Below, in pieces: positions 1 through 10,030 of a stretch of 64,000 bases of DNA. Source of the DNA: Apteryx mantelli (Eukaryota; Chordata; Aves; Apterygiformes; Apterygidae). A program made the translations under genes and the position numbers. The stretch covers positions 2,428,001 to 2,492,000 of the forward strand of contig NW_027118693.1 of NCBI RefSeq assembly GCF_036417845.1. The letters run 5' to 3'. Each line of letters starts with the position of its first letter. The first letter of the stretch is position 1. The notes beneath the pieces were generated by a model. That model was given only the letters and a program-made list of their open reading frames with translations. It searched no databases and was not told where the DNA came from.

Positions 1-550
1 ATGACATCAGCATGCTCTTGCTTCCATCCAGTCACATACTCAGAAATGACCTCACAATCACCATGTGAGCCATGTGCCTGCTGCTGGCCTGTCAGCGGCG
101 GAGATAGAAGTGATCTCACAGTCACCATCCAAGCCCTGCAACTGTTTCTGGCCTCTCAGCCGCTCAGTTCTAAATGACCTCACCATCAACATCCCAGCCC
201 TGTGCCTCTTGGTGGTTTATCAGGTCTTCAGGCAGAAGTGACCTCACAACCAATTGCCCCAAGCATTAGCCAAGTGCTGGCCTATCAGCTGCTCAGCCAG
301 AGGCGATCATCTTACAATCATCTCCCAAGCCCACACGGCTGCTGATGGCCTTTCAGCTTCTCTGATGGAGAAGGTTTGTGTTCTTGCTTGGGAGGTCACT
401 TCTGTCTCAGCCTCTGAGAGGCTAGCAGCAGGCTCCTGGCTGGGGCATGTGCATGCAAGGTCACGCCTGCCTTAGCAGCTGATAGACCAGCAGCAGGCCC
501 ATGGCTTGGGTGCTGGTGGTGCTACTTGTCTCTGAGCAGCTGAACCTGGG
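1..550. repeat. 64-bp minisatellite with units in both orientations
   Basis: Plus-orientation units begin near 44, 108, 172, 236 and 301. The spacing is exactly 64 bp for the first three steps and 65 for the last. Each opens with a form of AARTGACCTCACAATCACC and contains CTGCTGGCCTRTCAGC. From about 393 the same unit appears reverse-complemented (starts near 393, 459 and 521), for example GCAGCTGATAGACCAGCAGC at 475-494 on the plus strand. Units are diverged by roughly 20-35% by eye, so the array is old. Bases 1-43 are probably a further degenerate unit, and the array may continue off the left edge. No coding capacity is evident. Confidence 0.75.
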
Positions 551-2178
551 GGTTTAGTTAGGTCATCCTGGCAGGAGATCCTGGCAAGAGTTTCACAAAC
601 TGCAGGCCTCAGCCAACCTAGTGACACATTGCGAAATGTGCTCAGCTGAGATGGACAGCTGACCTGCCAGGTTAGAAACAACTCCCTCAGAGAAGAGAGG
701 AGCATGTGCAAAGGTGAGGACCATAACTCTGGGGGGAGCCTTGCAGAGTTATCTGCATAAAACCGCTTCAACTTTGCAAGCTGATCCTCAGCTATGACCC
801 TACAAGTATTTCTTGCTGACTTAGAGGAAAGTGCTTGAGCATCAGGCAAGTATTTTCAGGGTCCAAAAGCAATGTTGGGATTTGCTTTGTTTTCAGCTCA
901 GTAATAAGCTCTGAGGCCTTGCAACCTCACTCACTGTAGTATGCGCATCTGGGAGAAGTGGTTGTAAGAGGCCAATTCTTTCCTGAAGAAATACTTTGTC
1001 TTGGGAAGTTTTCCTTATTTGCCCATTTGGAAAGGTAATGACTGTGGCATTGCCACTCACAAGAGTTCCTCTGAGCGCTCCATCATGACAAGACCGTTTC
1101 CTTGTTAACTATGTTAGAGAAAAATATCTCACCGTGTCAAGACTGTTCTCTGTGGTCTGCTCCTGGATGTCAGCCGCTGGCTGTCTTGTGTTGGTGCCCA
1201 GGGCAGTGCGCAGCGTGCAGGTTGCAGCAGAGATGCCCAAGGAGGGAGCCCTTTGGCAGGGAGAGATCAGGACCCTGTCTGCCCACCCCGCCCCCCCAGC
1301 CCCTTATTTCACTGCACTGGGGAGTTACTTGGATGGTTAAGTGCTAAGTGGGGGATACTACTGCCTTACAAGCAAAGAGTTTCTAGAATACTGCCATATT
1401 AGAAGAAAGGAGTGTCCACACCAATCATGTTTATTGCTAGTACCCCCCAATAAGCCTTTATTAACAGGGGAGAGAGGCAACTGCTATGCCTCTCGTCTAA
1501 GAAAACTTGGGATTTGACAGATCTCAGAAGGTTATCTTCAATAAACTCCTCCAAGGAACCCTTCCTGAAAGGTGACCTGTTATGATCTAAATCATTTAAG
1601 CTGCATATTTATATGTGTTTCACAAGACATCTGGAATGTCTTCTATCTTTGGTTAAGCATCAGCTCACGGGACAGGAAGGCCCAAATCAAATACGGGCTG
1701 GAAATCATGGAGAATATATGTTAAAAAAAAAAAAAAAAAAAAAGACAAAGCATTCTGTAAACACTAAAATGTATTTTGTTGCTCTTTGCATTTCCTACCA
1801 CCTGTGAATTACCTTTGATATTAGCTTCCATGTGTTTTCTTTCTTAGATAGACTATATTTCAGATGCAGAAGATGGTACTTCTGAGTGCTTGTTTTTATG
1901 GTCTCCAGTTTTAGTTGTATAAAGGAGTTACCATTAAAGAGAAATGCATGGTTTATTTTGTTTTTTTTTTTGCTTCATACGCTGTCATTCTAAAAGTAGT
2001 ACAGACTTGCACTAACTTTGGTTAGTATACCATAGTAATCAGAGATGTAGCCTTTCCATTTTTCATTTCTTTTTGTCAAAAAGGGTGTATTCAGTACTAC
2101 AGAGTGCATTTATGACTACTTTAGAAAAGACCCATCTGTTTCCTTTCTGAAGTATATTTGAAAAATTAGAAGTGGTGA
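551..2178. other. intergenic, no gene recognised
   Basis: AT-moderate non-coding DNA with only short random ORFs. It holds a 21-nt A run at 1723-1743 and a C-rich patch near 1284-1300. The A run has no recognisable SINE or processed-gene body upstream of it. No gene or RNA is supported here. Confidence 0.6.
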
Positions 2179-5160
2179 ATGAATATTTGGGATGGCAATA
2201 TCTGGGACTGTGACGACCTCCCTGGTTTGGAGTCAGACCCGGAGCATGAGGGGGAGGCAGCTGCCCGGCCAGTGGCAGAGCAGCGGTTTACCAGACTGCA
2301 TGCAGTCAGCTTGAAGGGAACCACAACTACTAGTGATTTTAAAGCATCGGAGCTGCAGGATAAGCAGGGGCGCTACAGGCAGCAGCCCCGTGAAGGGTTA
2401 CTAGAGTGGCTGTTAAGGTTGTGGGATGCTGGGTCAGATGTGGTTTATTTTATTAGAGGGGAACTTGATAAGACGGGGGCTTTGTGCCAGGTTGCCAGGC
2501 TGCGCAACACCCTCCGCACCCTGCAGCAGCAAAACCGGAAATTTTTCCCTCCCTAATGGAGCGGGTGCTGGGCATGGTGCGGTGAACCTGGCTGACTGCT
2601 GTGGACATCGATGACGGGCTCACCAGGTGGACTGCTATCGCAGCAGGAATAAACCAACTGCGGCAATTAGGAATGCTGTCTGGAATTTACTCCTCTGAGT
2701 TTACCAGACCAGATCAGATCCCCATGAGCAAAACCATCTGGACTAGGATGCTGCAAACTGCCCCACCCCATCTTAAAGCAATGGTGCTACCTGTGATTGG
2801 TGGGGGGGCAGGTATGGTGGGGGAAGTTGCAGCGCTTCCATCTCAGTTAGCAGAGGTGTCCTCCATTAGCAGAGATAGGAAGTCGGGAAAGTGTGGACGT
2901 GAAAAAGAAAGAAAGGGTGAGTCGTGGCACTATGTCCCAAGACCTGCTGCAAGCTGGTGTGCCATGGGGGGAGGTGGACAGAAAACCCAGTGCAGAGCTG
3001 CTCCAGCGGTGGCTGCAGCTGCAGCCTGAGCAGCGCACGCAGCCCCCGGCGGTGGGGGAGCACGGCGAGCAGCCCGGAGAGCGCAGTGGGGGACCCGCGA
3101 CACCCACTGCCCTGCCAGCAGCGTGCACAGAGGGGCAGCTGCCAGCGGCACAAAAACAGGCCAGGCAGCGTTGCCCCCCTTGTACCCGCTCAGCTCCACA
3201 GTGGTTGCACACCAAAAAGCATTATAGCCACAGAGGACAAAAGCCTTTCTATGTCTGGCAAATTGATTATATTGGACCTTTACCGGAGAGCCAGTGGCAC
3301 AGATATGTCCTGAGCTCTGTAGATACCTGCTCTGGTCTATTGTACACCCACTCCTGCGCCGCAGCTACCCAGGCTCACAGCATTAAGGCATTAGAAGGCT
3401 TGATAGGGTTATATGGCTCCCAGGTGGAAGTCCAAAGTGATCAGGGCACTCATTTCACAGGGAATGACATTCAAAATTGGGCTGGAGAGAGAGGAATAGC
3501 CTGGACATATCACATACCCTGCCATCCGCAAGGGGCAGGATTGATAGAGCGAATGAACGGGCTGCTCAAAGAGCAGCTGTGCAAACTGTCCCCTCCTGGT
3601 ACCCTCACAGGTTGGAGCAAAACATTTGTCAGGCAACTGCCTGCCTCAATGACCGCCCAGCGCGTGCCTCTACCCCATATGCTCATGTCCAGGGGGAATC
3701 CAAGGAGGGGCCGCGTGTGCTTAGAGTGCAACGGCTGCACCCCCGAGCCTGCCTCCCCAGGCAAGCCATGCCCCGCAGTGCAGGCTTGGGTCTGCGACTG
3801 TCGCACAAAGAAAGAACCCTAGAATCGGAAAGCTGTCATCTTGTGAGTTTGGTGTTGGCCATCACCATACCTCAAGGGTATTAGGGTCACGTGGTGCCCT
3901 GTACTAGTTTAGCTCTCCAGGAGGGGGGGGCATCAAGGCAGGAGTCATCTACTCAAACCACCTTGAGGAGGTGAAGGTTGCGATCCATTACACCTGATCC
4001 CAACCCCTGCGATGTACACAGGGAGACCAAACAGCCCAACTGATATGTGAGCAGATAGGGGTCCCCACTATCCAGGGAACAGATTCCTTGCAGCCCAGCA
4101 ACCAGGTGGTTTTGAGTCTACAGGGCGTGCTGTGTGGGTGCATGATCTGGCTAAATCTGAACAGCCGGAAGGGAAAATTATTGCTGATGGGCCAGGAGAC
4201 ACCCACCCGGGACTAATTAAAGGGGAAAGTGTCCCAGTCTATTTCCCCTCTAGGAGACTCTCGCTCAGACAACCGTGACCTGATGAATATGCCGGATGGA
4301 GCCGCGACATTGCTGCTCTCCATCCTAATCCTGTATGCTGATGGCAGTTGGGACACCGACAGAACTGTGGTGAGCGCATCAAACCCAACATCCACAAGAT
4401 AAAGAGCCTACTTCAAGGACTACACGATGTAAAGTCCAAAGAATCAGTGTGGGACACCCCCTGGCAGCGACTGTCATCAGGGCTGTCAAATTAAGGACTA
4501 TGGGGAAAATGCATTATGCTCCTGGTCTTCTGGGCTGATCACTTTTGTGTTCATACAGGTTATAATTTACTGTATGTATGTATATTCGCTATGATTTAGT
4601 TGCTTGTACATCTTAGCTGTTTAGTTAGGCTAATACCAGAAAGGCAAGTCTGAACCTTGTCCGCACGCTGATGGCACCAGTACCACATCTCTGTCAGTCA
4701 AGGGGTGGAGTGTAGTGAGAAGACCTGCAGAAGACCTGGCGAGGAGTCAGTGACTGGCAGAGTAGGTGGTAGCAGGCCCAGCGTGTGAAACTGCACACTG
4801 CCCAAATTCCCATCGGGGCCAGGCATGCACATTCCGTTTTGTCAACAACGTCTAGCTGCTTCCCGCACAGCAGTTTCTCAAGGTTAGCACAGCTGAGATA
4901 AGGAAATAGTTTTAGGAGATTTAAGGGGCCCTTATGAACAAGTTGAGTCCCACCCATGCGTCCCACCCGTGCGTCCTGCCTGTGCATCCGACTCGTACCT
5001 CCAGCAGCCTCCTGCCGGCGACCCCTCCTCGTGGTTCCTGGGTCTCCCTGTGCAGCCTGGAGCGCAAGTCCTTTATTAAATCTGTCCTGTTTAACTCCTT
5101 ATGAACCTTGAGTGTCTCTCTCTGCTGGTATCCGACCTTCTTTTGGCCGCCTTGCAGTCA
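2179..5160 (+). mobile_element. endogenous retrovirus fossil with 3' LTR
   Basis: Remnant of an avian endogenous retrovirus in plus orientation. Parts seen are a gag-like segment (about 2179-2555), a pol segment whose protein reads as retroviral integrase (about 3190-3660), an env-like tail with a hydrophobic stretch (about 4380-4640), a purine tract just before 4711, and a 3' LTR from about 4711 (starting TGTAGTGAG) to about 5160, with an ATTAAA polyadenylation signal near 5074. No 5' LTR was recognised. The integrase resembles sequences often annotated in birds as NYNRIN-like, and assignment to the ERV-L-like (class III) group is tentative. The element is clearly broken, with several breaks, and is not a working provirus. 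It looks moderately old. Confidence 0.8.
4711..5160 (+). repeat. 3' LTR of the retroviral fossil
   Basis: The LTR starts TGTAGTGAG directly after a purine-rich tract (AAGGGGTGGAG) and carries an ATTAAA signal near 5074 followed by a T/G-rich stretch. It ends in a CA near 5160. The right edge is uncertain by some tens of bases because no second LTR is available for comparison. Confidence 0.6.
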
Positions 5161-7947
5161 CAGCATCTGATGACTTACAAGAGACCTGTGCCATTCTGGA
5201 GCAGCAGCTGGGGGGCAGGCAGGATCCCTGAAACACCTCCGATGGTGCTAAATGTCAATGGGGAGGCAACTGAAACTGGCGTTCCCATTGCAGACTTGTG
5301 GGGAGGTGCATCGAAATCTGTGCTAGTCTCGAACCCACCTAAGGTGTCTGCACTCCCACCACAGTGATCAGTGGAGAACTAGTCAGTGCGGTCAGTGGAG
5401 ACTGGGGTGCAATTCCCACATCGAAGCAGACATTTGTTCAGAGGAATGTAGAAACTACTTACAACTGAATGAGACCATCCTTTATTATGAAAGAATCTTA
5501 AATGCCTACCAGCAACTGAGTTGTCACATATGGTCATCTAGAGATGCTCGTTCAAGGCTTCTTTTCAGTATTTCCGACTGCGTAAAGCTTTATCTCCATC
5601 TGCCTGCTACAGGCAATTTTCAACGGAAACGGCCTGATGAGAATTCATGGTTTGGCTCATTTAAACCGTGGAGAATTGTAATGATGGAGGATCCGATTCT
5701 TCTTTTTATCTCCAAACATGTACTCAGACTGCCCGCGCACAGCTGGATCTACCTGGCAGCTCACAAGGAAATGGCTTCCTCCCTCTGCTAAATGAGTAGA
5801 AGGGATTCGGGATGGTTCTGAAAGCTCACTTTTCTCCTTGTTTCTCTTGGCAAACAGAAATGGGGAATTTTGGAAAGTTCCATTAAAAAAAGAAAACTCT
5901 TTAAAACTATTATTGTAGTGAAATTCTTTTTTTTATTTTTTTTTGAGAAAACATACCAAACCAAACAGTGAAAAAAACCTTTCAATTTCCAAGTTTACAG
6001 ATAAACATACAGAAGTGAAATGAGGAAAACCTAACTTTTACTCATTCCAACTATTTTCCCACAGGGGAAAATCAGCTCTTTGATGCTGGAAGACAGAAAG
6101 TGGGAATAAGAATTCATGTTTATTTTTTTGTACCAAGTGAAAAAAAAATTCTCAGGAAGAACTGGTGTTAAGTGACGCTGGTTGTTACACACAGGTAGAT
6201 TGGGTTGGATTTATGTAACAACTTAGCGACTTCCTTAGGTTTCAGCTCAACAAATTCTACTCATCAAAAAGATAAATGTCTTAAGCTGAACTGGTCACCC
6301 TAGAAACGCCTTTTCCTTCTCGCTGACAGTATAGGAGCCCTGGATAACCTGTTCAGCTACAGTGATAGCTACTTGAAGTGAAGTGAATGTTTTCAAATCT
6401 GGTGAAAGGAGATCTCAAGTGAAGTGAAAGCATGCACTGGATGACATCAGGGTATCAGGTATGTGAACAGCTGTTGACAAACCATCTGGATCCATTAATT
6501 TCAGAAGCAAATCGTCCTGTTTCCGGCAGGGATGCAATGGAGAAAAGTGTCTTTGATCATCATAGAGTTATGGTTTTCTTCATAATTCAGCAGTCTCCAG
6601 AGTGCTTTCACTCTGCTTCATGATAACAGCTTTCCAGCTAGGATGATTATCAATTAAGTAGCTTTCTATGTGTATACATTCATGAACGCAAGCATATACA
6701 CTCCCAGACCACTAGCCCAAACTGCAATTACACCTACTGCATAAGTTCGAATAAAGAAGTCAAACATATTATGATCAGGATCAGCCTGAAAAATGTTTTC
6801 CTCAATCCTCAAAATTGTTCCTACATATGTATGAAACTTTTGTCATGTTTTCTAAATAGCAATGAATAGTGGCATATTCCAAGGGAGAGAGATGGAGTGA
6901 AGACAGGAAAGCATTCAATTTTTTCTTACTTCATCTTTTGACTAGAAGGACCACAGTTAGAGCCTAAAATGTTCTGTTCTTCCTCTCTGCTTATGGTGAG
7001 TAATTTTAAAGCATCATCACCTTAACCCTGGGCATCCCAAAGACATACACAGTAGCCTATGAAGCACACTCTGAGCCTATGAGGTGGAAGATAGGACAGC
7101 AGGCCAGAGGTTTTTCTCTACAAGGTAGATAAGGCTGCTATGCAATGGTGCTAGCTTGATCCAGAGAACAGCTGGACATTTTGGATAGGATTCAGCCCAA
7201 TGTAGGTGCCTTGTACCATTTCTGTACCGCAGGGTGTTGCACCCAAAAGAGCATGGGACTCTGTGGAACCTGCACGCAATCTGCCAGCCTCGTGCAGATA
7301 TCTCGAAGAAGCCAGGGAATCTCAAACAGCATAAAGCATTTCTGTGTGCAATGCAATCTTACCTCAATAAAATATATTGCTGCTTCTCTCTTACGAGTGA
7401 AGTGCATCACTCCTCACTCATCCGCGACATCAGTGCTGTCCCTAATTAATAACAACCCTCAACTAAATGTTATTACCTGGTTGCAGCATCATATGGAATG
7501 GTTATCTCCTCTCGGTATAACCCCGCTCAACATTGGTTGGGCAGTCTGAGCAAATTTTGAAGGGCAGGATTTACGTTATCTACCTTTGGGTGTTTACCAC
7601 ATGGGCGTCAACCTGGGAGGGAGGCGCCTAAGCTCTGATGACAGTCCTGGATGGACTTAGGTGGGCTTTTGTTTTCTAAGCACAGGTGCCTATTGTTGTT
7701 GGAGATTCCCCAAATATTCCCCTGGTCTTCAGCTAGGTGTTCCAGAACAGCGTGGGTCTCCCAAGGCCCAGCATCATCTCTGTCAGCTCCATATGATATC
7801 TCAGGTGTCCCAGGGCATCTCCAATGGCAACAGACATCTGTGGCTAAATGAATCATGCCCTTTAATGATAAGTGGACACCTACATTTTAGGTTTATTACT
7901 TTTGAACTAAGCCTCTGTTCAGAGCCTTGCTGGAGGCTTTTCAAGTG
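5161..7947. other. intergenic with dispersed repeat copies
   Basis: No gene recognised. Bases 6274-6297 contain CTTAAGCTGAACTGGTCACC, matching the dispersed repeat also seen near 17566 and (reversed) 20863. Bases 7658-7715 (reverse) and 7811-7855 (forward) match another part of the same repeat (GGCATCTCCAATGGCAACAG). The remainder is unremarkable AT-rich DNA. Confidence 0.5.
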
Positions 7948-8590
7948 TCACAGAATCGCAGAATCATAAAATAGTTGAGGCTGGAAAGGACCTCCGGAGA
8001 TCATCTGGTCCAACCCCCCCCTACTCAAAGCAATGTCAGCTAGAGCAGGTTGCTCAGAACATTGTCCAGTTGGGTGTTGAATATCTCCAAAGATGGAGAC
8101 TCCACAACCTCTCTGGGAATCCTGTTCCAATGTTCAGCCACCCACATAGTAAAGAAGTGCTTTCTTGTGTTCAAGTGGAATTTCCTGTGCTTCAGTCTGT
8201 GCTCATTGCCTCTTGTCACTGCTCCTGTCACTGGGCACCACTGAGAAGGGTCTGGCTCCGTCGTCTTTGCACCTTCTTTATTCTTTACAGATACTCATAA
8301 ACATGGATACGATTGCCTCTGAGCCTTCTCTTCTCCAAGCTAAAGAGTCCCAGCTCTCTCAGCCTCTCCTTGTATGTCAGATGCTCCAGAACCTTAACCA
8401 TCTTTGTGGCCATTCTCGGGACTTGCTCCAATATGCCCATGTCTCTCTTGTAGTGGGGAGCCCAGAACTGGACACAGCACTCCAGGCGTGGTCTCATCAG
8501 TGCTGAGTAGAGGGGAAGGGTCACCTCCCTGGACTTGCTGGCGATGCTCTTCCTAATGCAGCCCAGGATGCTGTCGGTGTTCTGTTAGTG
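7948..8590 (-). mobile_element. CR1 LINE, 5'-truncated, antisense
   Basis: On the minus strand this reads as the C-terminal part of the CR1 ORF2 reverse-transcriptase protein (8285-8524, with PLYSALMRP and [11 protein letters not shown]). The CR1 3' untranslated region follows, ending in the typical ATTCTGTG-like 8-bp repeats (plus strand CACAGAATCGCAGAATCA at 7949-7966). Plus-strand phrases such as CCTCCGGAGATCATCTGGTC are characteristic of avian CR1. Only the last 640 bp are present, as usual for 5'-truncated CR1 copies, so the copy is inactive. Confidence 0.9.
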
Positions 8591-9019
8591 CACCTAACAG
8601 AGGCAGGCAACAGACACAGCAGCTTGCGCAGCAGTTTGTGCAGCAGGGCACAGAGAAGGGGACCGTCACCTTTGCCCAGAACAGGATACACACCCTCAGC
8701 TATGGTAGCAATGTGCCACAGGGCACAGTGCCCCGTAGCCTTTGGAGCTCCAGGAGGAGGATGCAGCTCGGCAGGTCTTGGGCTGCAGGGAGTGCCTGGG
8801 GCCTCTTGCTGAGGCTTGGGCAGTGAGAGATGGTTTTCTAGCCTGCAGGAGATGTGTGCTCATTGAGGGGCTGTGCTGCCAAGCTAAGGAGTTGTGGGAG
8901 GAGGTCAGCAGCCTGGGCAGCATCAGAGATGATGAGTTTATGGATACTGTCAGCTGTTTCATTGCAAGAAAACAGTGTGTTCTGAGCACATACCTGTGAG
9001 TCTTCCAGCGGAGTCAACT
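8591..9019. other. intergenic between CR1 and OR gene
   Basis: About 430 bp of GC-richer DNA downstream of the minus-strand OR gene. It probably holds its 3' untranslated region, but no polyadenylation site was identified with confidence. Short ORFs here are not convincing. Confidence 0.4.
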
Positions 9020-9994
9020 TCAAACCCTCCGTGAATTCAGGCCAAGTCCGTGAGCTCCTACACACTTGCTGACTAAGTCCGTTAATGCCTCCTTGACCTT
9101 CTGGTTCCTAAGGCTGAATATGAAAGGATTCAGCATCGGAGTGAATGCAGTGGTGAGCAGAGATGCTACTTTGTTTAGGTTCATGGAGTTGGTTTGAGAG
9201 GGACGGACATAAATAAAGACTGAGGTGCCATAGCCGATAGTGACCACAGTAAAATGAGAGGCACAGGTGGAAAAAGCCTTCTGCTTGCCTGTGGCAGAAG
9301 GGGTGCGGATAATGGCACAGATGATATAGAAGTAGGAGAAGACAGTCAGCAGCAGGGAACCTAGCAGAATGGGCAGTGAAATGATGAAATCAATAAACTC
9401 CAGCAGCCGGATGTCAGCACAAGCCAGGTGCAGCAGAGGGGCACTATCACAGAAGAAATGGTTGATGGTGTTGGGACCACAGAATGGCAGCTGAAGCTTC
9501 ATCACTGTGGGGACCAAAATGGAGAAAAATCCACACAGCCAGGATGCCACTACCAGCCACATACAGACCTTCTTTCTCATGATGTTGCTATAGTGCAGTG
9601 GGGAGCATACGGCCACATAACGGTCGTAGGACATGACAGCGAGCAGGACATACTCTGTGGTGCCCAGAAGGAAATAAAAGTAGCTCTGAGCCAGGCAACC
9701 ATAAAAGGAAATTGTCTTCCTCTCCGAGAGGAAGTTTTCCATCATTTTGGGCACCACAGTCACAGTGATGAGAATTTCAATGATGGAAAGGTTGCGAAGG
9801 AAAAAGTACATGGGTGATTGTAAACGGTAGTCAGAGCAGGTTAACACGATGATAACAGAGTTTCCAACCACTGTCACCAGAAAGACAATGAAGAACAACA
9901 TGAACAAGGTGACTTGTACTTCAAAGGGGTTCAGGAAGCCAATGAGGATGAATTCTGTCACACGTGTCCTGTTTCCAAAGTATGTATCTGTCAT
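9020..9994 (-). CDS. olfactory receptor, class II, OR6-like (intact)
   Basis: Single-exon seven-transmembrane G-protein-coupled odorant receptor of 324 aa, the usual length, expected in cilia of olfactory neurons and coupling to Golf. I start at the ATG at 9994. The open frame continues five codons further upstream but only to a TTG. The N-terminus has the NRT glycosylation site (residues 8-10) and then VTEF. Other landmarks are GN in TM1 (44-45), PMYFFL (61-66), the conserved cysteine at 100 that pairs with one near 182, MSYDRYVAVC at the end of TM3 (121-130), KAFSTCASH (239-247) and a TM7 motif PMLNPFIFSLRN (286-297). All canonical OR motifs are present. A pyrimidine-rich tract ending in AG lies 5-6 bases upstream of the ATG, as for a spliced 5' non-coding exon. 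Closest in style to the receptor at 17839-18903. The family assignment (OR6 versus OR11) is by eye. Confidence 0.93.
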   Translation of the reverse strand: MTDTYFGNRTRVTEFILIGFLNPFEVQVTLFMLFFIVFLVTVVGNSVIIVLTCSDYRLQSPMYFFLRNLSIIEILITVTVVPKMMENFLSERKTISFYGCLAQSYFYFLLGTTEYVLLAVMSYDRYVAVCSPLHYSNIMRKKVCMWLVVASWLCGFFSILVPTVMKLQLPFCGPNTINHFFCDSAPLLHLACADIRLLEFIDFIISLPILLGSLLLTVFSYFYIICAIIRTPSATGKQKAFSTCASHFTVVTIGYGTSVFIYVRPSQTNSMNLNKVASLLTTAFTPMLNPFIFSLRNQKVKEALTDLVSKCVGAHGLGLNSRRV

Positions 9995-10030
9995 GCTCCT
10001 AATTTTCAAGGAAGGAGAAGAAAATAAGGG
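9995..10030 (-). promoter_or_regulatory. candidate splice acceptor before OR start codon
   Basis: Read on the minus strand, a C/T-rich run (CTTATTTTCTTCTCCTTCC) is followed by TTGAAAATTAG and then GAGC before the ATG at 9994. OR genes usually have an upstream non-coding exon spliced to a point just before the coding exon, and this tract fits that role. The position is inferred from sequence only. Confidence 0.4.

Noticed and set aside
1613-1807. Processed gene or SINE ending in the A run at 1723-1743
   Set aside because: No recognisable body upstream and no flanking duplication seen. A simple A run is the safer description.
3190-3820. Domesticated NYNRIN-like host gene
   Set aside because: It sits in a retroviral context with gag-like sequence before it and a purine tract and LTR after it, and the element is broken. 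Nothing here shows it has been kept as a host gene.
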